64,000 nucleotides of DNA from Spirometra erinaceieuropaei (Eukaryota > Platyhelminthes > Cestoda > Diphyllobothriidea > Diphyllobothriidae). The DNA lies in NCBI GenBank assembly GCA_902702965.1, contig CACRXP010000009.1, positions 2,087,519 through 2,151,518 on the forward strand, in the 5' to 3' direction. Below are positions 49,362 through 58,641 of this stretch, piece by piece (position 1 is the first letter of the stretch; each line of letters opens with the position of its first letter). The notes beneath the pieces were generated by a model. That model saw only the letters and a program-made list of their open reading frames with translations. It was not told where the DNA came from and ran no database searches. The translations under genes and the position numbers were made by a program.

Positions 49362-50097
49362 TGCATATTGACCCAACTGTCAAAAAACTCGGCACCTCGT
49401 TGACATTCGAATCCACGCAGTATGGGGAAGGCTTTACTACAGCCAACGCTCTAACCACTTGAGCTACGAGGCCCCGCCGGACGACCCGCCCAACCTACTG
49501 CAACGTCTGGAATCCATCAAATCTGATACAGTAAGTTGACTGCCGAGGCAGGATTTCCTAAGTAATTAATCTAGAATCCACCAGATGACTACCAGGCTCA
49601 CGTCATTCATAGATGTTTTGGCAGATTTTTGAATAATTCACGCTGTTATTGCAGCTGCCGAATTCAATTCGAAGCAGTATGGTCTTTGTCGACGCGAGCA
49701 ATAAAGCTACCGAGGGTAGTCAATTTGTCAGCCTTCAATGCAGTCGCTGGGAGGACGTACAGAATTTGCTTCTCACGTCATCGGGTTGGTCATTGAGACG
49801 TTGTACCTACTAATGACAATGGCCGCGGAGTGGCGGCCTCATGACCTTGAGACGGGTGGTGACACCCTGCGACAGGCAGGGCAGCAGTTTTGGCAGTCTT
49901 TTGAATAATTCATATTGACCCAACTGTGAAAAACTCGGCGCATCGCCTCGTCCGGCGGGACCTCGTAGCTCAAGTGGTTAGAGCGTTGGCTGCACTAAAG
50001 CCTTCCCCTTACTGCGTGGGTTTGAATCCCACCGAGGCGCCGAGTTTTTCACAGCTGGGTCAAAGTCAATTATTCAAAAATCTGCCAAAACATGTAT
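49362..50097. mobile_element. Inverted pair of SINE-B copies with 13 bp target-site duplication
   Basis: GAATTATAGTTAA (49349-49361) and GAATTCTAGTTAA (50098-50110) flank the unit (12 of 13 identical). The left copy is reversed (GCTCTAACCACTTGAGCTAC near 49450), the right copy forward (GTAGCTCAAGTGGTTAGAGC at 49974). The right head also sits between inverted arms: GACCCAACTGTGAAAAACTC (49917) and GAGTTTTTCACAGCTGGGTC (50042). Confidence 0.7.
49960..50042 (+). mobile_element. tRNA-like head of SINE-B
   Basis: TAGCTCAAGTGG (A box) and GGTTTGAATCCC (B box) are good pol III promoter boxes. CCTCG/CGAGG, GCTC/GAGC, GGCT/AGCC and GTGGG/CCCAC can form the acceptor, D, anticodon and T stems. The anticodon loop GCACTAA lacks U33 and the sequence sits in a repeat, so it is a SINE head and not a working tRNA gene. 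Confidence 0.75.
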
Positions 50098-50553
50098 GAA
50101 TTCTAGTTAACATACCAATCTTCGCCACTCGCTGGATTAAGAGCTCGAAGCGCACGCATGGAAGTGCGTGCGGACTGCTTACTTATGTAACGGGCGCTGG
50201 CGTATAAACGCCCCCTCCTGCCCCAACGACGCACAGACATTCGCCGGATTAAAATAGTAAGGAAGGCGCGAATACGTGATATATGTAGAGTCAACCTGAT
50301 CGCACCTACTAAAAGTATTGCATTAATCACCTGATATTGGTATTAATCAATTGGTATCAATCATTTGGTATTAATCAGTTGGGGCTACAGGAACAAACCT
50401 CACCATCAGTTGTTTCCCACGGCCCTGTTTCTTCAATTAGACATGCCTGAATTTTATAGGACCTTTTATCATTAGCACAAGCTGACTGTCCGGATCATGG
50501 TCTAATAACATCTTTTTCTCCCCCCCCCTCCCCACCTCTTCCCGCAAATCAAG

Positions 50554-50948
50554 ATAATGAGGGTCACGTTTGCCACAGCGAGTGTCTGCCGATTACTGGT
50601 TGTTGGGGTCCGGGGCCCTCCATGTGCGCGCACTGTTGCGGTTTCCAGGCCGGCGATGTCTGCGTCTCCTCCTGCGCCGACGAGCCCGGTTTTTACACCC
50701 CGCCGGGCCTGGAGACCCAGCTGGTGCCAGTCGGTGAGGCTGCGCCCTCCTCCTCCCTGCAGAATGCCGCAAACATCCAGTGTCCCACGCTGCCGCTAAC
50801 GGCGGCCCAGTTGGCAACAATGAGCACGGAGGAGGCCATTACCCGGATCCTTCCTGCCCCAGCCTGCGCTCGCTGTCACCCTGAATGCGCCCAAACCTGT
50901 ACCAATGCCACAAATGTCGGCTGTGTGGGACCGTGTAAGCACTACAAG
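50554..50948 (+). CDS. EGFR-family receptor tyrosine kinase, exon for start of cysteine-rich domain IV
   Basis: The frame reads YNEGHVCHSECLPITGCWGP, then GPSMCAHCCGFQAGDVCVSS-C, a long low-cysteine loop, then ACARCHPECAQTC, TNATNVGC and VGPCKHYK. This is the growth-factor-receptor domain IV pattern 'VCH..C...GCWGP....C..C.....G..CV..C ... C..CHPEC...C......C..C.H..'. Fifteen cysteines in 131 codons and one NAT sequon fit a disulphide-rich ectodomain. Acceptor AATCAAG before 50554, donor GTGAGT at 50949, ending in phase 0. The loop between the eighth cysteine and 'ACARCHPEC' is 63 residues, about 48 more than in human EGFR. The next exon should begin with the equivalent of 'DG..C...CP'; I do not find it in the window. 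Confidence 0.93.
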
Positions 50949-51299
50949 GTGAGTTCGCGGGTCTCTGTTTTGTGGTTGATTTCTGTCGCAAGAGTCGGAG
51001 ACTCCCGTGGCTCTGTGAGGGCTCATACGCTGAACACTCTTCACCGTCAGTACTCGATGCTGTGATAGCAATGGTTACTGTAGTCATTTCGACGGACTGG
51101 CAGTCTTACCAAGTACCCAGCCGCATTTGATCTCCATCCAATACTCTCTGTAGTTTCTCAGACCTGTCATCACAGCACCGACGACAACAACCCTAGCAAC
51201 TGCATCAGCTGGCAGGGTTGATCTGAAAAAGGTGATCAACTCGTCTTCATACATCATAGAGTTTTGTGTATAGTCTGAGGTCAGCTAAGTGGAGTCATG

Positions 51300-52205
51300 T
51301 GTGAACAAAAGTCAGGTCACCGCACACCTACGAAAATTAACGGCTCCTCCCCTCCATCAGGGATTGTTGCACTTGGTGGGATGACTTTTTGATGGCTGAC
51401 ATTCGCGTCACTAATCACCGCGATTTTATCACAGATGTTGGATGTTGATATGATGACTGCTCGACCATCTGACTGCCCGACCCTGGCGTTAGGAGCAGTG
51501 TTCGCCTGCACGCTCCTCGCATGGCTAATTACTCCGTCTACGTGGTCTCAGCATCGAATAAGGAAGTAAAAGGTCATTGCGCTTCATAGGTGCAAACGTA
51601 GCTAAACTTGCGTCGTCCGGTGGGGCCTCGTAGCTCAGGTGCCTAGAGCATTGGCTGTACTAATGCCTGCCCCTTGCTATCGTGGGTTTCTATCCTACCG
51701 AGGGATCGAGTTTTTCACAGTTGGGTCAAAATGAGTCATTGTACTTGCTAACTTACTGGGGGCCAGTAAGCAATGACTCAAGAAGCTCGCGGCTCAGGCG
51801 GTTGTCGCCTTTAGCGAGAATTTCGACCTCGTCGAATTTGGACCGGACCTCGTCAAAGGAGCCGCAACTTGAGAGCTGTCGTCATTTCTCTGCACTGCTG
51901 CTGCGCATTCGGCCATTCGCGTCCGGAACAGTCTTTCGGTTTCCCGACGTAGTTGCTTTGTCCTCAAGTGCACCAGAGCCGATAAGCGACCCCAGACGTT
52001 TCCTGCCGTGGGAGTGGGTTTTTCGGTTTTATTATCTGACGCCTGATGTTGGCCTCTGGTCTGTGTGCAACTCCAACTCCAAGCAGTGCGAAAAGGCGGC
52101 CGACCGCTTTCAAAACCTTCTTGACATACGGAAACGCCCGTCAAAATGTGGGGTCCGTACGATTTGGCCTTTCTTCCGGTTTGCGTATAAAGCACCTGAC
52201 TAAGT
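51300..52205 (-). pseudogene. Penelope-like retroelement relic b, interrupted by a SINE-B
   Basis: Reverse strand: ETSGVAYRLWCT-stop-GQSNYVGK is a GIY-YIG core with the tyrosine of 'GIY' kept, then RTRMAECAAAVQRNDDSSQV in another frame, and further 3' NARVGQSDGRAVIISTSNIC. At least two frameshifts and one stop break it. A forward SINE-B (51616-51735) sits inside. A 173-codon + strand frame at 51682-52203 is antisense to this relic and not a gene. Confidence 0.75.
51616..51735 (+). mobile_element. SINE-B inserted in Penelope-like relic b
   Basis: GCCTCGTAGCTCAGGTGCC (A box), GTGGGTTTCTATCCTACCG (B-box side) and GAGTTTTTCACAGTTGGGTC tail. Flanked on both sides by relic b sequence. Confidence 0.75.
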
Positions 52206-52984
52206 TGCATGGGTAGCTGTTGGCTTGCAACATCCATCGAGGGTATTGTAATTCGGCAATCTTGTAATCTGACTTAAACTAGGGGTCGTACTGGTCCAAC
52301 TTTAATTATTGCCCCATAAGTCCCCGATTTCACTGACTTAACAAAGGGCCAACATTCCACCATGGGCTAGTCACACGGGTGTTTGCGCAATCAGCGTGGA
52401 AGGCATTGTTAATGTTAAGTAACATGGAAGTAGATTAAACTGTTTAATCTTGGGACTGTTTTGGATTCGCGAAAATCCCCATGGCGGTAATCAGAAAACG
52501 AGGTGGCCTTCGATTTCTCTTATCACTGACATGTTTTTGCTTCTACCCCATTCCCATATAATTGTACTGGCCCGGAGAGAATTTATCGAAAGTTACGTGT
52601 GTTCTCCACCTCGTCTTCTGAAAACTTTAGAAGGATAAGGCTGTAAAATGCAAAGCGAAGAGGATTACCGTGAAATGTGGTGTTCAAATAAGAACCCTGA
52701 AATTCCGAACATGCGGGGCAATTCGTAAACTGGGAGGTGCGCTGTAGAAAATCGTTTAGTAGCTAAACAGCGTCCTTGTGGCCATATTTCATTGCGTCAC
52801 GCACGGCTCTTTCAATGTCCTCTTAGAAGTTTTAATAAAATGTGAATTGGCAGTGACAGCTACAGCAGCAGATATTGGAAATAAGGCATGCACACAGTCA
52901 CGAAACGGGAGCCCAGAAGGGAATCGCACCATTAATGTCCAATTTCACGTCGAGGCCTACTCGTCAATGAGACCGATTATCATA

Positions 52985-53075
52985 ATTCGATGGTTCGAAC
53001 GTTGGCTGTACGCAAGCTCTACCCTTGCTGTGGTGGGTTCGAATTCCACCGCGGTCGTCGTATTCTTCAGAATTC
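52985..53075 (+). mobile_element. SINE-B head, degraded copy
   Basis: TCGAACGTTGGCTGTACGCA and GTGGGTTCGAATTCCACCG resemble the middle and B box of the SINE-B head. A box is weak. Confidence 0.5.
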
Positions 53076-54329
53076 GGTTAAATGAATTACAACTACATCC
53101 AGTAGGCAGCAAATCATCGAACACTCAACCGGTCTCGACCTTTGATGGAGAGCAGGTGGACTGTCATATGTTTCTCTATCTGGTCTAAAATTAAAACGTC
53201 CTGTTTGAGAACTGCCGATTGCCTGGAGTTTCCAATGGATAAGTCTGAGAAATCCGAACTTATAAAGCAAAAACTTTTAAAAAAGTTGCTATCTCTAGGC
53301 TGGACAAATTGTTAGTATTTATGTGCAATATTATCTCTCTGAGGTCGGCCTCGTCTGCCTCTTAGTATTTTATTCAACCCATAGAATGATCACGTGTTTT
53401 GACGGAAAAGTGATCGCCTGTAGGAAGAATTCCCAATCAAACATGACTTGCGCACTCGCCAACATGAAAGATCCTACCGATTGGGCGAAAATAGGACATT
53501 ATTTGTTCCTGTCGGCGCCATATGTGGATTCCCTTGCCTGTTGACAGAGGCATGGTCGTTAAGGTTTAACAGCGGGTTTTTGATGGGCCATTAACCAACC
53601 CCCCAAAAACCGACCAGCTCGCATCTTTCTGCGATGCGATAACTGCTAGTCGAACACTCTCATGTAGCCACCGACGTTTTTGAATTTGAAGGTTTTTTCA
53701 GTGATGTGCTTTAAAATATTTGCCGCTCTAGCTGGCGTGAAGTCTTCAAGCAATCAATTTTTGTCGAATGGAAAGTTGCTATTCGGTTTAATTAACGGGG
53801 CGCATAGGCCCTGACAAAATAAGTAGGTTGCTGCTTTTTAACCTGTGGATAGTGCTTTTACCGACTTCCACGCGCACGTTCCCCAGCCATGCGAGTTGCT
53901 CGATACCCGTTCTTTCTGCCACGCTTGTCCTGACTACTGTTGTATGAGGGGCTATACTGATTAGTGGTACCTTTGGGGACCAAAAGTACGAGCCAGCCAG
54001 AAGTGTGAATAACCAGGTGTCATAGCATAAGTCATGTTAGCGGGAATTCGGAAATATATTTTCCATTAAAAATGGTTACTTAGGTGAGTTTGTCATCATA
54101 ATTATCATACAGCACAATTACATGATACTCCATTCATTCGAGGAAGCAGGCGATCGAATGTGATTCGTTTCAGCTGACTGAAAAATCGCATTCAATACAA
54201 ATTGAGCATCTTAGTTCTATTAAAATTTCCCCTCTATTTTCGACACCCTGATAAATTCAATTATATTTTATAGAGATCACAAAAGAAAATATTCTATATT
54301 GTACTCCTCTGTAACCCAGTTAAGTCTTC

Positions 54330-54420
54330 GAGTCTTTTGTCTCTGATGATGGCTTCGAGCAGGAATCCGAAACGTCAAGCTAATAAAGCTCTTGTTCCGA
54401 CGATCGTGTCTCCTCCTTCA
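54330..54420 (+). repeat. Penelope-like 3' tail fragment
   Basis: CTCTGATGATGGCTTCGAGC, GAATCCGAAACGTCAAGC, AATAAAGCTCTTGTTCCG, ACGATCGTGTCTCCTCCTTC. Contains an AATAAA-type signal before the terminus, as expected for a retroelement 3' end. Confidence 0.75.
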
Positions 54421-54574
54421 CTATCAAGTCTTCTTTAGTACTTGAGGAAAGTACATCCTTCGGATAAACAAATTGAAGTTATTAGGCATATTAAGGTCCC
54501 CGAGCGCCCCTTCGAATAACATCCTATCTGTCATGTAGCGAGTGCTTCCTACATGGTATACGACATAGTCCACA

Positions 54575-54680
54575 TTCGGAAAGAAGGAGACAAAATCGTT
54601 GGAATAAGAGCTTAATCAACCTGTCATTTCGGATTCCTGTTCGAATCCATCATCAGAGACAGAATCAGGTCAGGGTAGTA
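54575..54680 (-). repeat. Penelope-like 3' tail fragment (reverse)
   Basis: GAAAGAAGGAGACAAAATCG, GTCATTTCGGATTCCTG, AATCCATCATCAGAGACAG: reverse complement of the same tail. Confidence 0.75.
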
Positions 54681-54724
54681 GGTGTCCTAATAACTACATC
54701 CTGTAAATACGGCGACACCTGGTC

Positions 54725-54838
54725 AACCCATTATCCTTGCCTGACTCTGTCTCTGATGATGGATTCGAGTGAAAATCTGAAACGTCGGACTTTTAAGGCT
54801 TCATGTTCCAGTGGTCTTGTCTCCTTCCTCGCGACTTT
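54725..54838 (+). repeat. Penelope-like 3' tail fragment (forward, pairs with the previous)
   Basis: CTGTCTCTGATGATGGATTC, GAAAATCTGAAACGTCGG, CAGTGGTCTTGTCTCCTTCC. Together with 54575-54680 it forms an imperfect inverted repeat. Confidence 0.7.
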
Positions 54839-55590
54839 TTCCTGGAACTTGCCTCTTCATTTCTATCAGCATTCATTGCGACGTTAACTGAGCTCTGTAA
54901 GTTATCTTTTTAATAGCATAGTGGTTTTCTTTACGAGAAATTGTAAAGCTTGTGGACTCTAAGCTATAATGCAAGTTCAATGGCATATCAGGTTCAAGAG
55001 TATTCAAGAAATGAGAAATAATTTGAAATCAAAAGATGTCCTTCCATCGAGTTTACAGTTTGGGAGACCATTTTGAGCGTTTTTCCGTAAAATATATTTG
55101 AAGTTACAAGGGCATCGGAAGTCAATAAAACAATCAAATTTCCTATGCAGTATTTTTACCATGTTGTTTTTTTGCAGACAGCTGAAAAGAAGCATATTCT
55201 AAAGCCGACATCCTGGAAGGACTGAGTTACCCTGGCACTAGGCTGCATGATAATCTGTATTTAAATCCTACCTAAGTAAATCTTCCCAGTGGAAAGCATA
55301 GTTAAGAATTTCAGTCAGTTGCAAATGACGACTACTCGGTTCTATGATCGATAGCAAACTTGGCAGTTCTATGCCTTTCAGTGGCTGCCTACTCTGGACA
55401 AATCAGCCCTGAATGGCCACTGCCGTTGCGAACTGAGGTTGTGATTCGGAGCGAAAAGCTCCTTCTACGTCCTCCAGTTAGGTCTACTCGGTAAATTGTA
55501 TTCGCACCCGACTCTGGGCATTTCGGATAGCAGCTAATGTGCAGAGAGTCTACTGCCCAAATGACAGTACCAACATCACGAACGACGACA

Positions 55591-56567
55591 TACAGTAGGT
55601 GGGCTAACTTATGAAATGTCAAACGAAATTCTGAAATGCGTTATAGTTTCGAAAAGATTAATTAATTAATTAGGGATTGTAAAATCAATCATCCTGCAAC
55701 ATAATTCACCTACCACAGGATGCCGGCATTTGAACGAACTTATTTCCGACTGCATGTAAAAACCATACTCTGTAAAAAATGACTTCATACGTAGCATGCA
55801 TTTTTCTTATAGATTTTTGATGTCCTTAAAAACAAAACAATATTTCATGGAAAACGTGAGCAAAAATATTCACTTATTTTACTCATTCAGCAGAAAATTA
55901 GGTCTTCTTTCAATTTTATGCTCTAAGGAAGGGTATAATTCGTTTTCAAAAACTTTTCCAATTCCCGAATAATTTTGAACCCGACCTACCGTTACACTCG
56001 CATTCAGGGCTGCCAAGCTACAATCTGTATATTTTCCGCGTATGGAAAATCATACATTAGGAGGTATTAGGAGGAGACCATATGGTGCTCAAAAAACTTA
56101 GCAGTGGATTTGGGCCATATTGTTACAAACCAAATTAGCAAATGCAGAGGGATGACGTTTTATGAACGGCCATTCCACGGTATTTAAAAGTTCTACGATT
56201 ATAAACTTTTTTAAAACCGAATTATGTCCTTCCTTCTAGTGTAAAATTAAAAGAAGACGTAATTTTCCGCTGAATGAGTAAAAGAATGAATATTATCAGG
56301 CATTTTTTCCGGGAAATACAATTGAACTTTTAGGGGCATCGAAAATCAATGAGAAAAATCCACGCTACTCAAGTAGCCGTTTTTTACGGAGTGTAGTTTT
56401 TCTATCCAGCCGGAATGAAGTTCCTTCGAAAGCCGGGATCCTGACGGAACTGAAATATTATAGAATTATTATGCAGGCTGACCAGTTCTACAACCGTACT
56501 TAATTAATCTTTTGCAAACGAAAACGGAGTTTCAGTTGACATTTCATTATTTAGCCCACCCACTGTA
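55591..56567. mobile_element. Palindromic foldback element, near-complete copy with TA flanks
   Basis: TA-CAGTAGGTGGGCTAACTT at the left, ATTTAGCCCACCCACTG-TA at the right. Its unique centre (TTGAACCCGACCTACCG...GGATTTGGGCCATATTG) is inverted relative to the copy at 33501, showing that the centre can flip between the arms. Confidence 0.85.
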
Positions 56568-57692
56568 TTGTCTCGTGCAGACTCTCTGCAGCCTGATGAA
56601 AGTATGCCGCAAATCCCTCTGACCCGCGTTTTGGCACGGCGAATCTACACTACTGCCCTTTGTGTGGCGGCAGATGGTCAACGACTGCCGACTCTAGAGG
56701 AGAGTTTACGAGTTACCTTATTCTGCTACAGCGTGCATATGGCAAACTATGTTCTGGATTGAAGAAGGAGACACGATCGCCGGGACAAGAGCTTTATTAG
56801 CCTGACGTTTCGGATTCCTACTCCAATCCATCATCAGAGACAAAAGAGCAGAAACGGGTGGTTGTTGCACAAGGGGCTGCGGTATTTATAGGATGCGGCA
56901 GCCATGCTACCGCATACCTATGAACGTTCACGGCTTCCCCCCCCCCCCTTCATCCGAGATTGTCACATTTGGTGTGATCATTGCTTGATGACCGACATTC
57001 GAGTCGATAATTGCTGCAATTTCATCACGTGCGTTGGATGTTGGCGTGATGATTGCTCGACCATCTGACGCGTTGACCCGGGTGTTGAGAAGAGTTTTCA
57101 CCAGTGCGTTCCCCGCGTGGCCAATTACTCCGCCTAGACGAAGTCTCAGCACGCTGTATTGAATGGGAAGATCGTTGCACTTGTTGATGGACTGGGGGCC
57201 AGTAAACCATGATTCTAGTAGCTCCCGGCTCACTCGGTTGTTACCTCTTGCGAGAATTTCGGACTCATCGAATTTAAATGTGTGGCCGGATCTCGTCGAA
57301 TGAGCCGCAACTTGAGAGCTGGCGTCATTTCTGCGCACCGCTGCTCTTGTCCCGGCGATCGTGTCTCCTTCTTCAAGACTACTTCCTGGGACTCGGCTCT
57401 TTGCTTCTAATGGCTATGTCCTGGGCTGTAACGCTAACCCTGAAAATACGTCTTTGGTGCCTACGTGAATGGCTGTCTGCTTCGGATCTGTACGCCATAT
57501 CCATGCTGCTACCTGCGTTCGGTTCCCCAGTTAGGTACACACTTGATCTACCCGACATCTTCAACCCCGTTTCAAGCAGCAGTTTGTAGCTAGCTAGCTA
57601 ATAGCTGCTTTCCTAAGCACCTGAACCGCAGGGGAGGGTGGGTGGCCTTTATTTCCGGTCAGCGGTGTATCCCTTTCTCGCCTGAACGCACA
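55947..57692 (+). repeat. Duplicated block, unit 1
   Basis: CAAAAACTTTTCC at its start recurs at 57693, and the block from the foldback end through CTGCCGACTCTAGAGGAGAG, GTGCCTACGTGAATGGCTGT, GACATCTTCAACCCCGTTTC and TTTCCGGTCAGCGGTGTATC recurs in order in unit 2. A Penelope-like copy (56760-57379) interrupts this unit only. Confidence 0.75.
56760..57379 (-). pseudogene. Penelope-like retroelement relic c with inverted terminal copies of its tail
   Basis: The reverse strand encodes RRNDASSQVAAHSTRSGHTF, KFDESEILARGNNRVSRELL and ESWFTGPQSINKCNDL, the second half of the GIY-YIG domain, then a 136-codon frame running to a poly-G end. The GIY-YIG signature half is missing. It starts TGAAGAAGGAGACACGATCG and ends CGATCGTGTCTCCTTCTTCA, so an inverted ~32 base copy of the 3' terminus stands at the 5' end. 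This fits the odd inverted ends known for Penelope-like insertions. Confidence 0.8.
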
Positions 57693-58641
57693 CAAAAACT
57701 TTTCCTATTTCCAAATAATTTTGAACCCGACCTGCGGTTACGCTTGCATTCAGGGTTCACAAACTACAAGCCATATATTTTTTGCGAACGGAAAACCACA
57801 TATTTCTCTACGGTATTAGGCGGAGACCATATGCGGTTCGTAAAATTTAGCAGTGGATTTGAGCCATGTTGTCAACTTTACAGGCCCCATTGGTAAATGC
57901 AGAGACATGAAAACCAGCATAAAAATACACATTCTTTTATTCATGCAGTAGAAAATTACGTCTTCTTTCAATTTTATACTCGAAAGAGTAACATGATCCA
58001 GTTTTAAAAGTTTCTAATTGTGGGACTTTTAAATACCCTGAAATTGCCGTTCATAAATTGCCATGTCGCTGCATTTACCAACGTGTTCTTTAAAGTTAAC
58101 GATATGGATCAAATCCACTGCCAAATTTTATGAGCCCTATATAGTCCCCCTTTATTACCGTAGGGAAATGTGCAGTTTTACGTACGCGGAAAGTATACGG
58201 CTTGTAGTTTGGAAACCCTGAATGCAAGTGTTACGGTAGAGCGGGTTCAGAATTATTCAGGAATCGGAAAAAGTTTTGAAAACCGAATTATACACTTCCT
58301 TTGCGCATAAAATTGGAAGAAGACGTAAATTTCTACCAAATGAGCAAAAGAATGAATAGTTTTATGCATGTTTACCGTGAAATGTAATTGGGCATTTAGG
58401 GGCATCGAAAATCAATGGAAAAATTGCATGCTAGGGAAGTTGTCATTTTTTACAGAGTGTAGTTTTTTCATGCAATCGGAAGGAAGTTCCCGCGAAAGCC
58501 GGCTTCCTGACCTAACTGAAATATTATAGAAGTATGTTGCAGGCTGTCAAGCCTTACAACTCCACTTAATTATTCTTTTCGAAAGGAAAACGCATTTTTG
58601 GGATTTCGGTTGACATTTCACGAGTTAGCTCACTTACTCTA
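57693..58641. mobile_element. Foldback element inside duplicated unit 2 (left end replaced)
   Basis: Begins inside the family's unique centre (TTGAACCCGACCTGCGG) and ends at the right terminal repeat ATTTCACGAGTTAGCTCACTT. The centre occurs in both orientations, a sign of recombination inside the palindrome. Confidence 0.7.

Larger units (their letters stand above)
49285..50410 (-). repeat. Dispersed repeat R4 copy split by a SINE-B insertion
   Basis: 49285-49361 (GGCGAGGTTTGGTCCTGCAG, CATATGGATAGCTTCC) continues at 50098-50410 (CTAGTTAACATACCAATC, CACTCGCTGGATTAAG), as in the reverse copy at 37390. The 736 bases between are the SINE-B unit below. Confidence 0.65.
20222..50553 (+). other. 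Intron 3 of the EGFR-like gene (30,332 bp)
   Basis: Starts GTAAGTCT and ends with a pyrimidine-rich run and AATCAAG. The exons on both sides are contiguous in the family alignment and in phase, so no coding exon need lie inside. Repeats are listed separately. I recognise nothing in 20765-21000, 21765-22860, 23775-24030, 24085-24730, 26070-26345, 26645-27145, 27675-27943, 28750-30170, 30870-32170, 33125-33500, 34500-35695, 36295-36595, 37065-37385, 38015-39820, 40740-42000, 42805-43195, 43395-44535, 44965-45155, 45970-46920 and 47005-47795. Confidence 0.85.
54030..55325. mobile_element. Old foldback element split by Penelope-like tails
   Basis: 54030-54310 carries the left-arm order (GGGAATTCGGAAATATATTTT, CATACAGCACAATTAC, CAATTATATTTTATAGAG) and 54900-55325 the right-arm order (GGGCATCGGAAGTCAATAAA, AAAGCCGACATCCTGGAAGG, TTCAGTCAG). 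Divergence is the highest of the family. Three Penelope-like tail fragments lie between. Confidence 0.55.

Noticed and set aside
49966..50038. Functional tRNA gene
   Set aside because: Stems can form, but the anticodon loop lacks U33, the sequence is part of a dispersed SINE-B and sits in a target-duplicated insertion.
51682..52203. 173-codon + strand frame, the longest in the window
   Set aside because: It runs antisense over a Penelope-like GIY-YIG relic and begins in a SINE-B; no protein signature.
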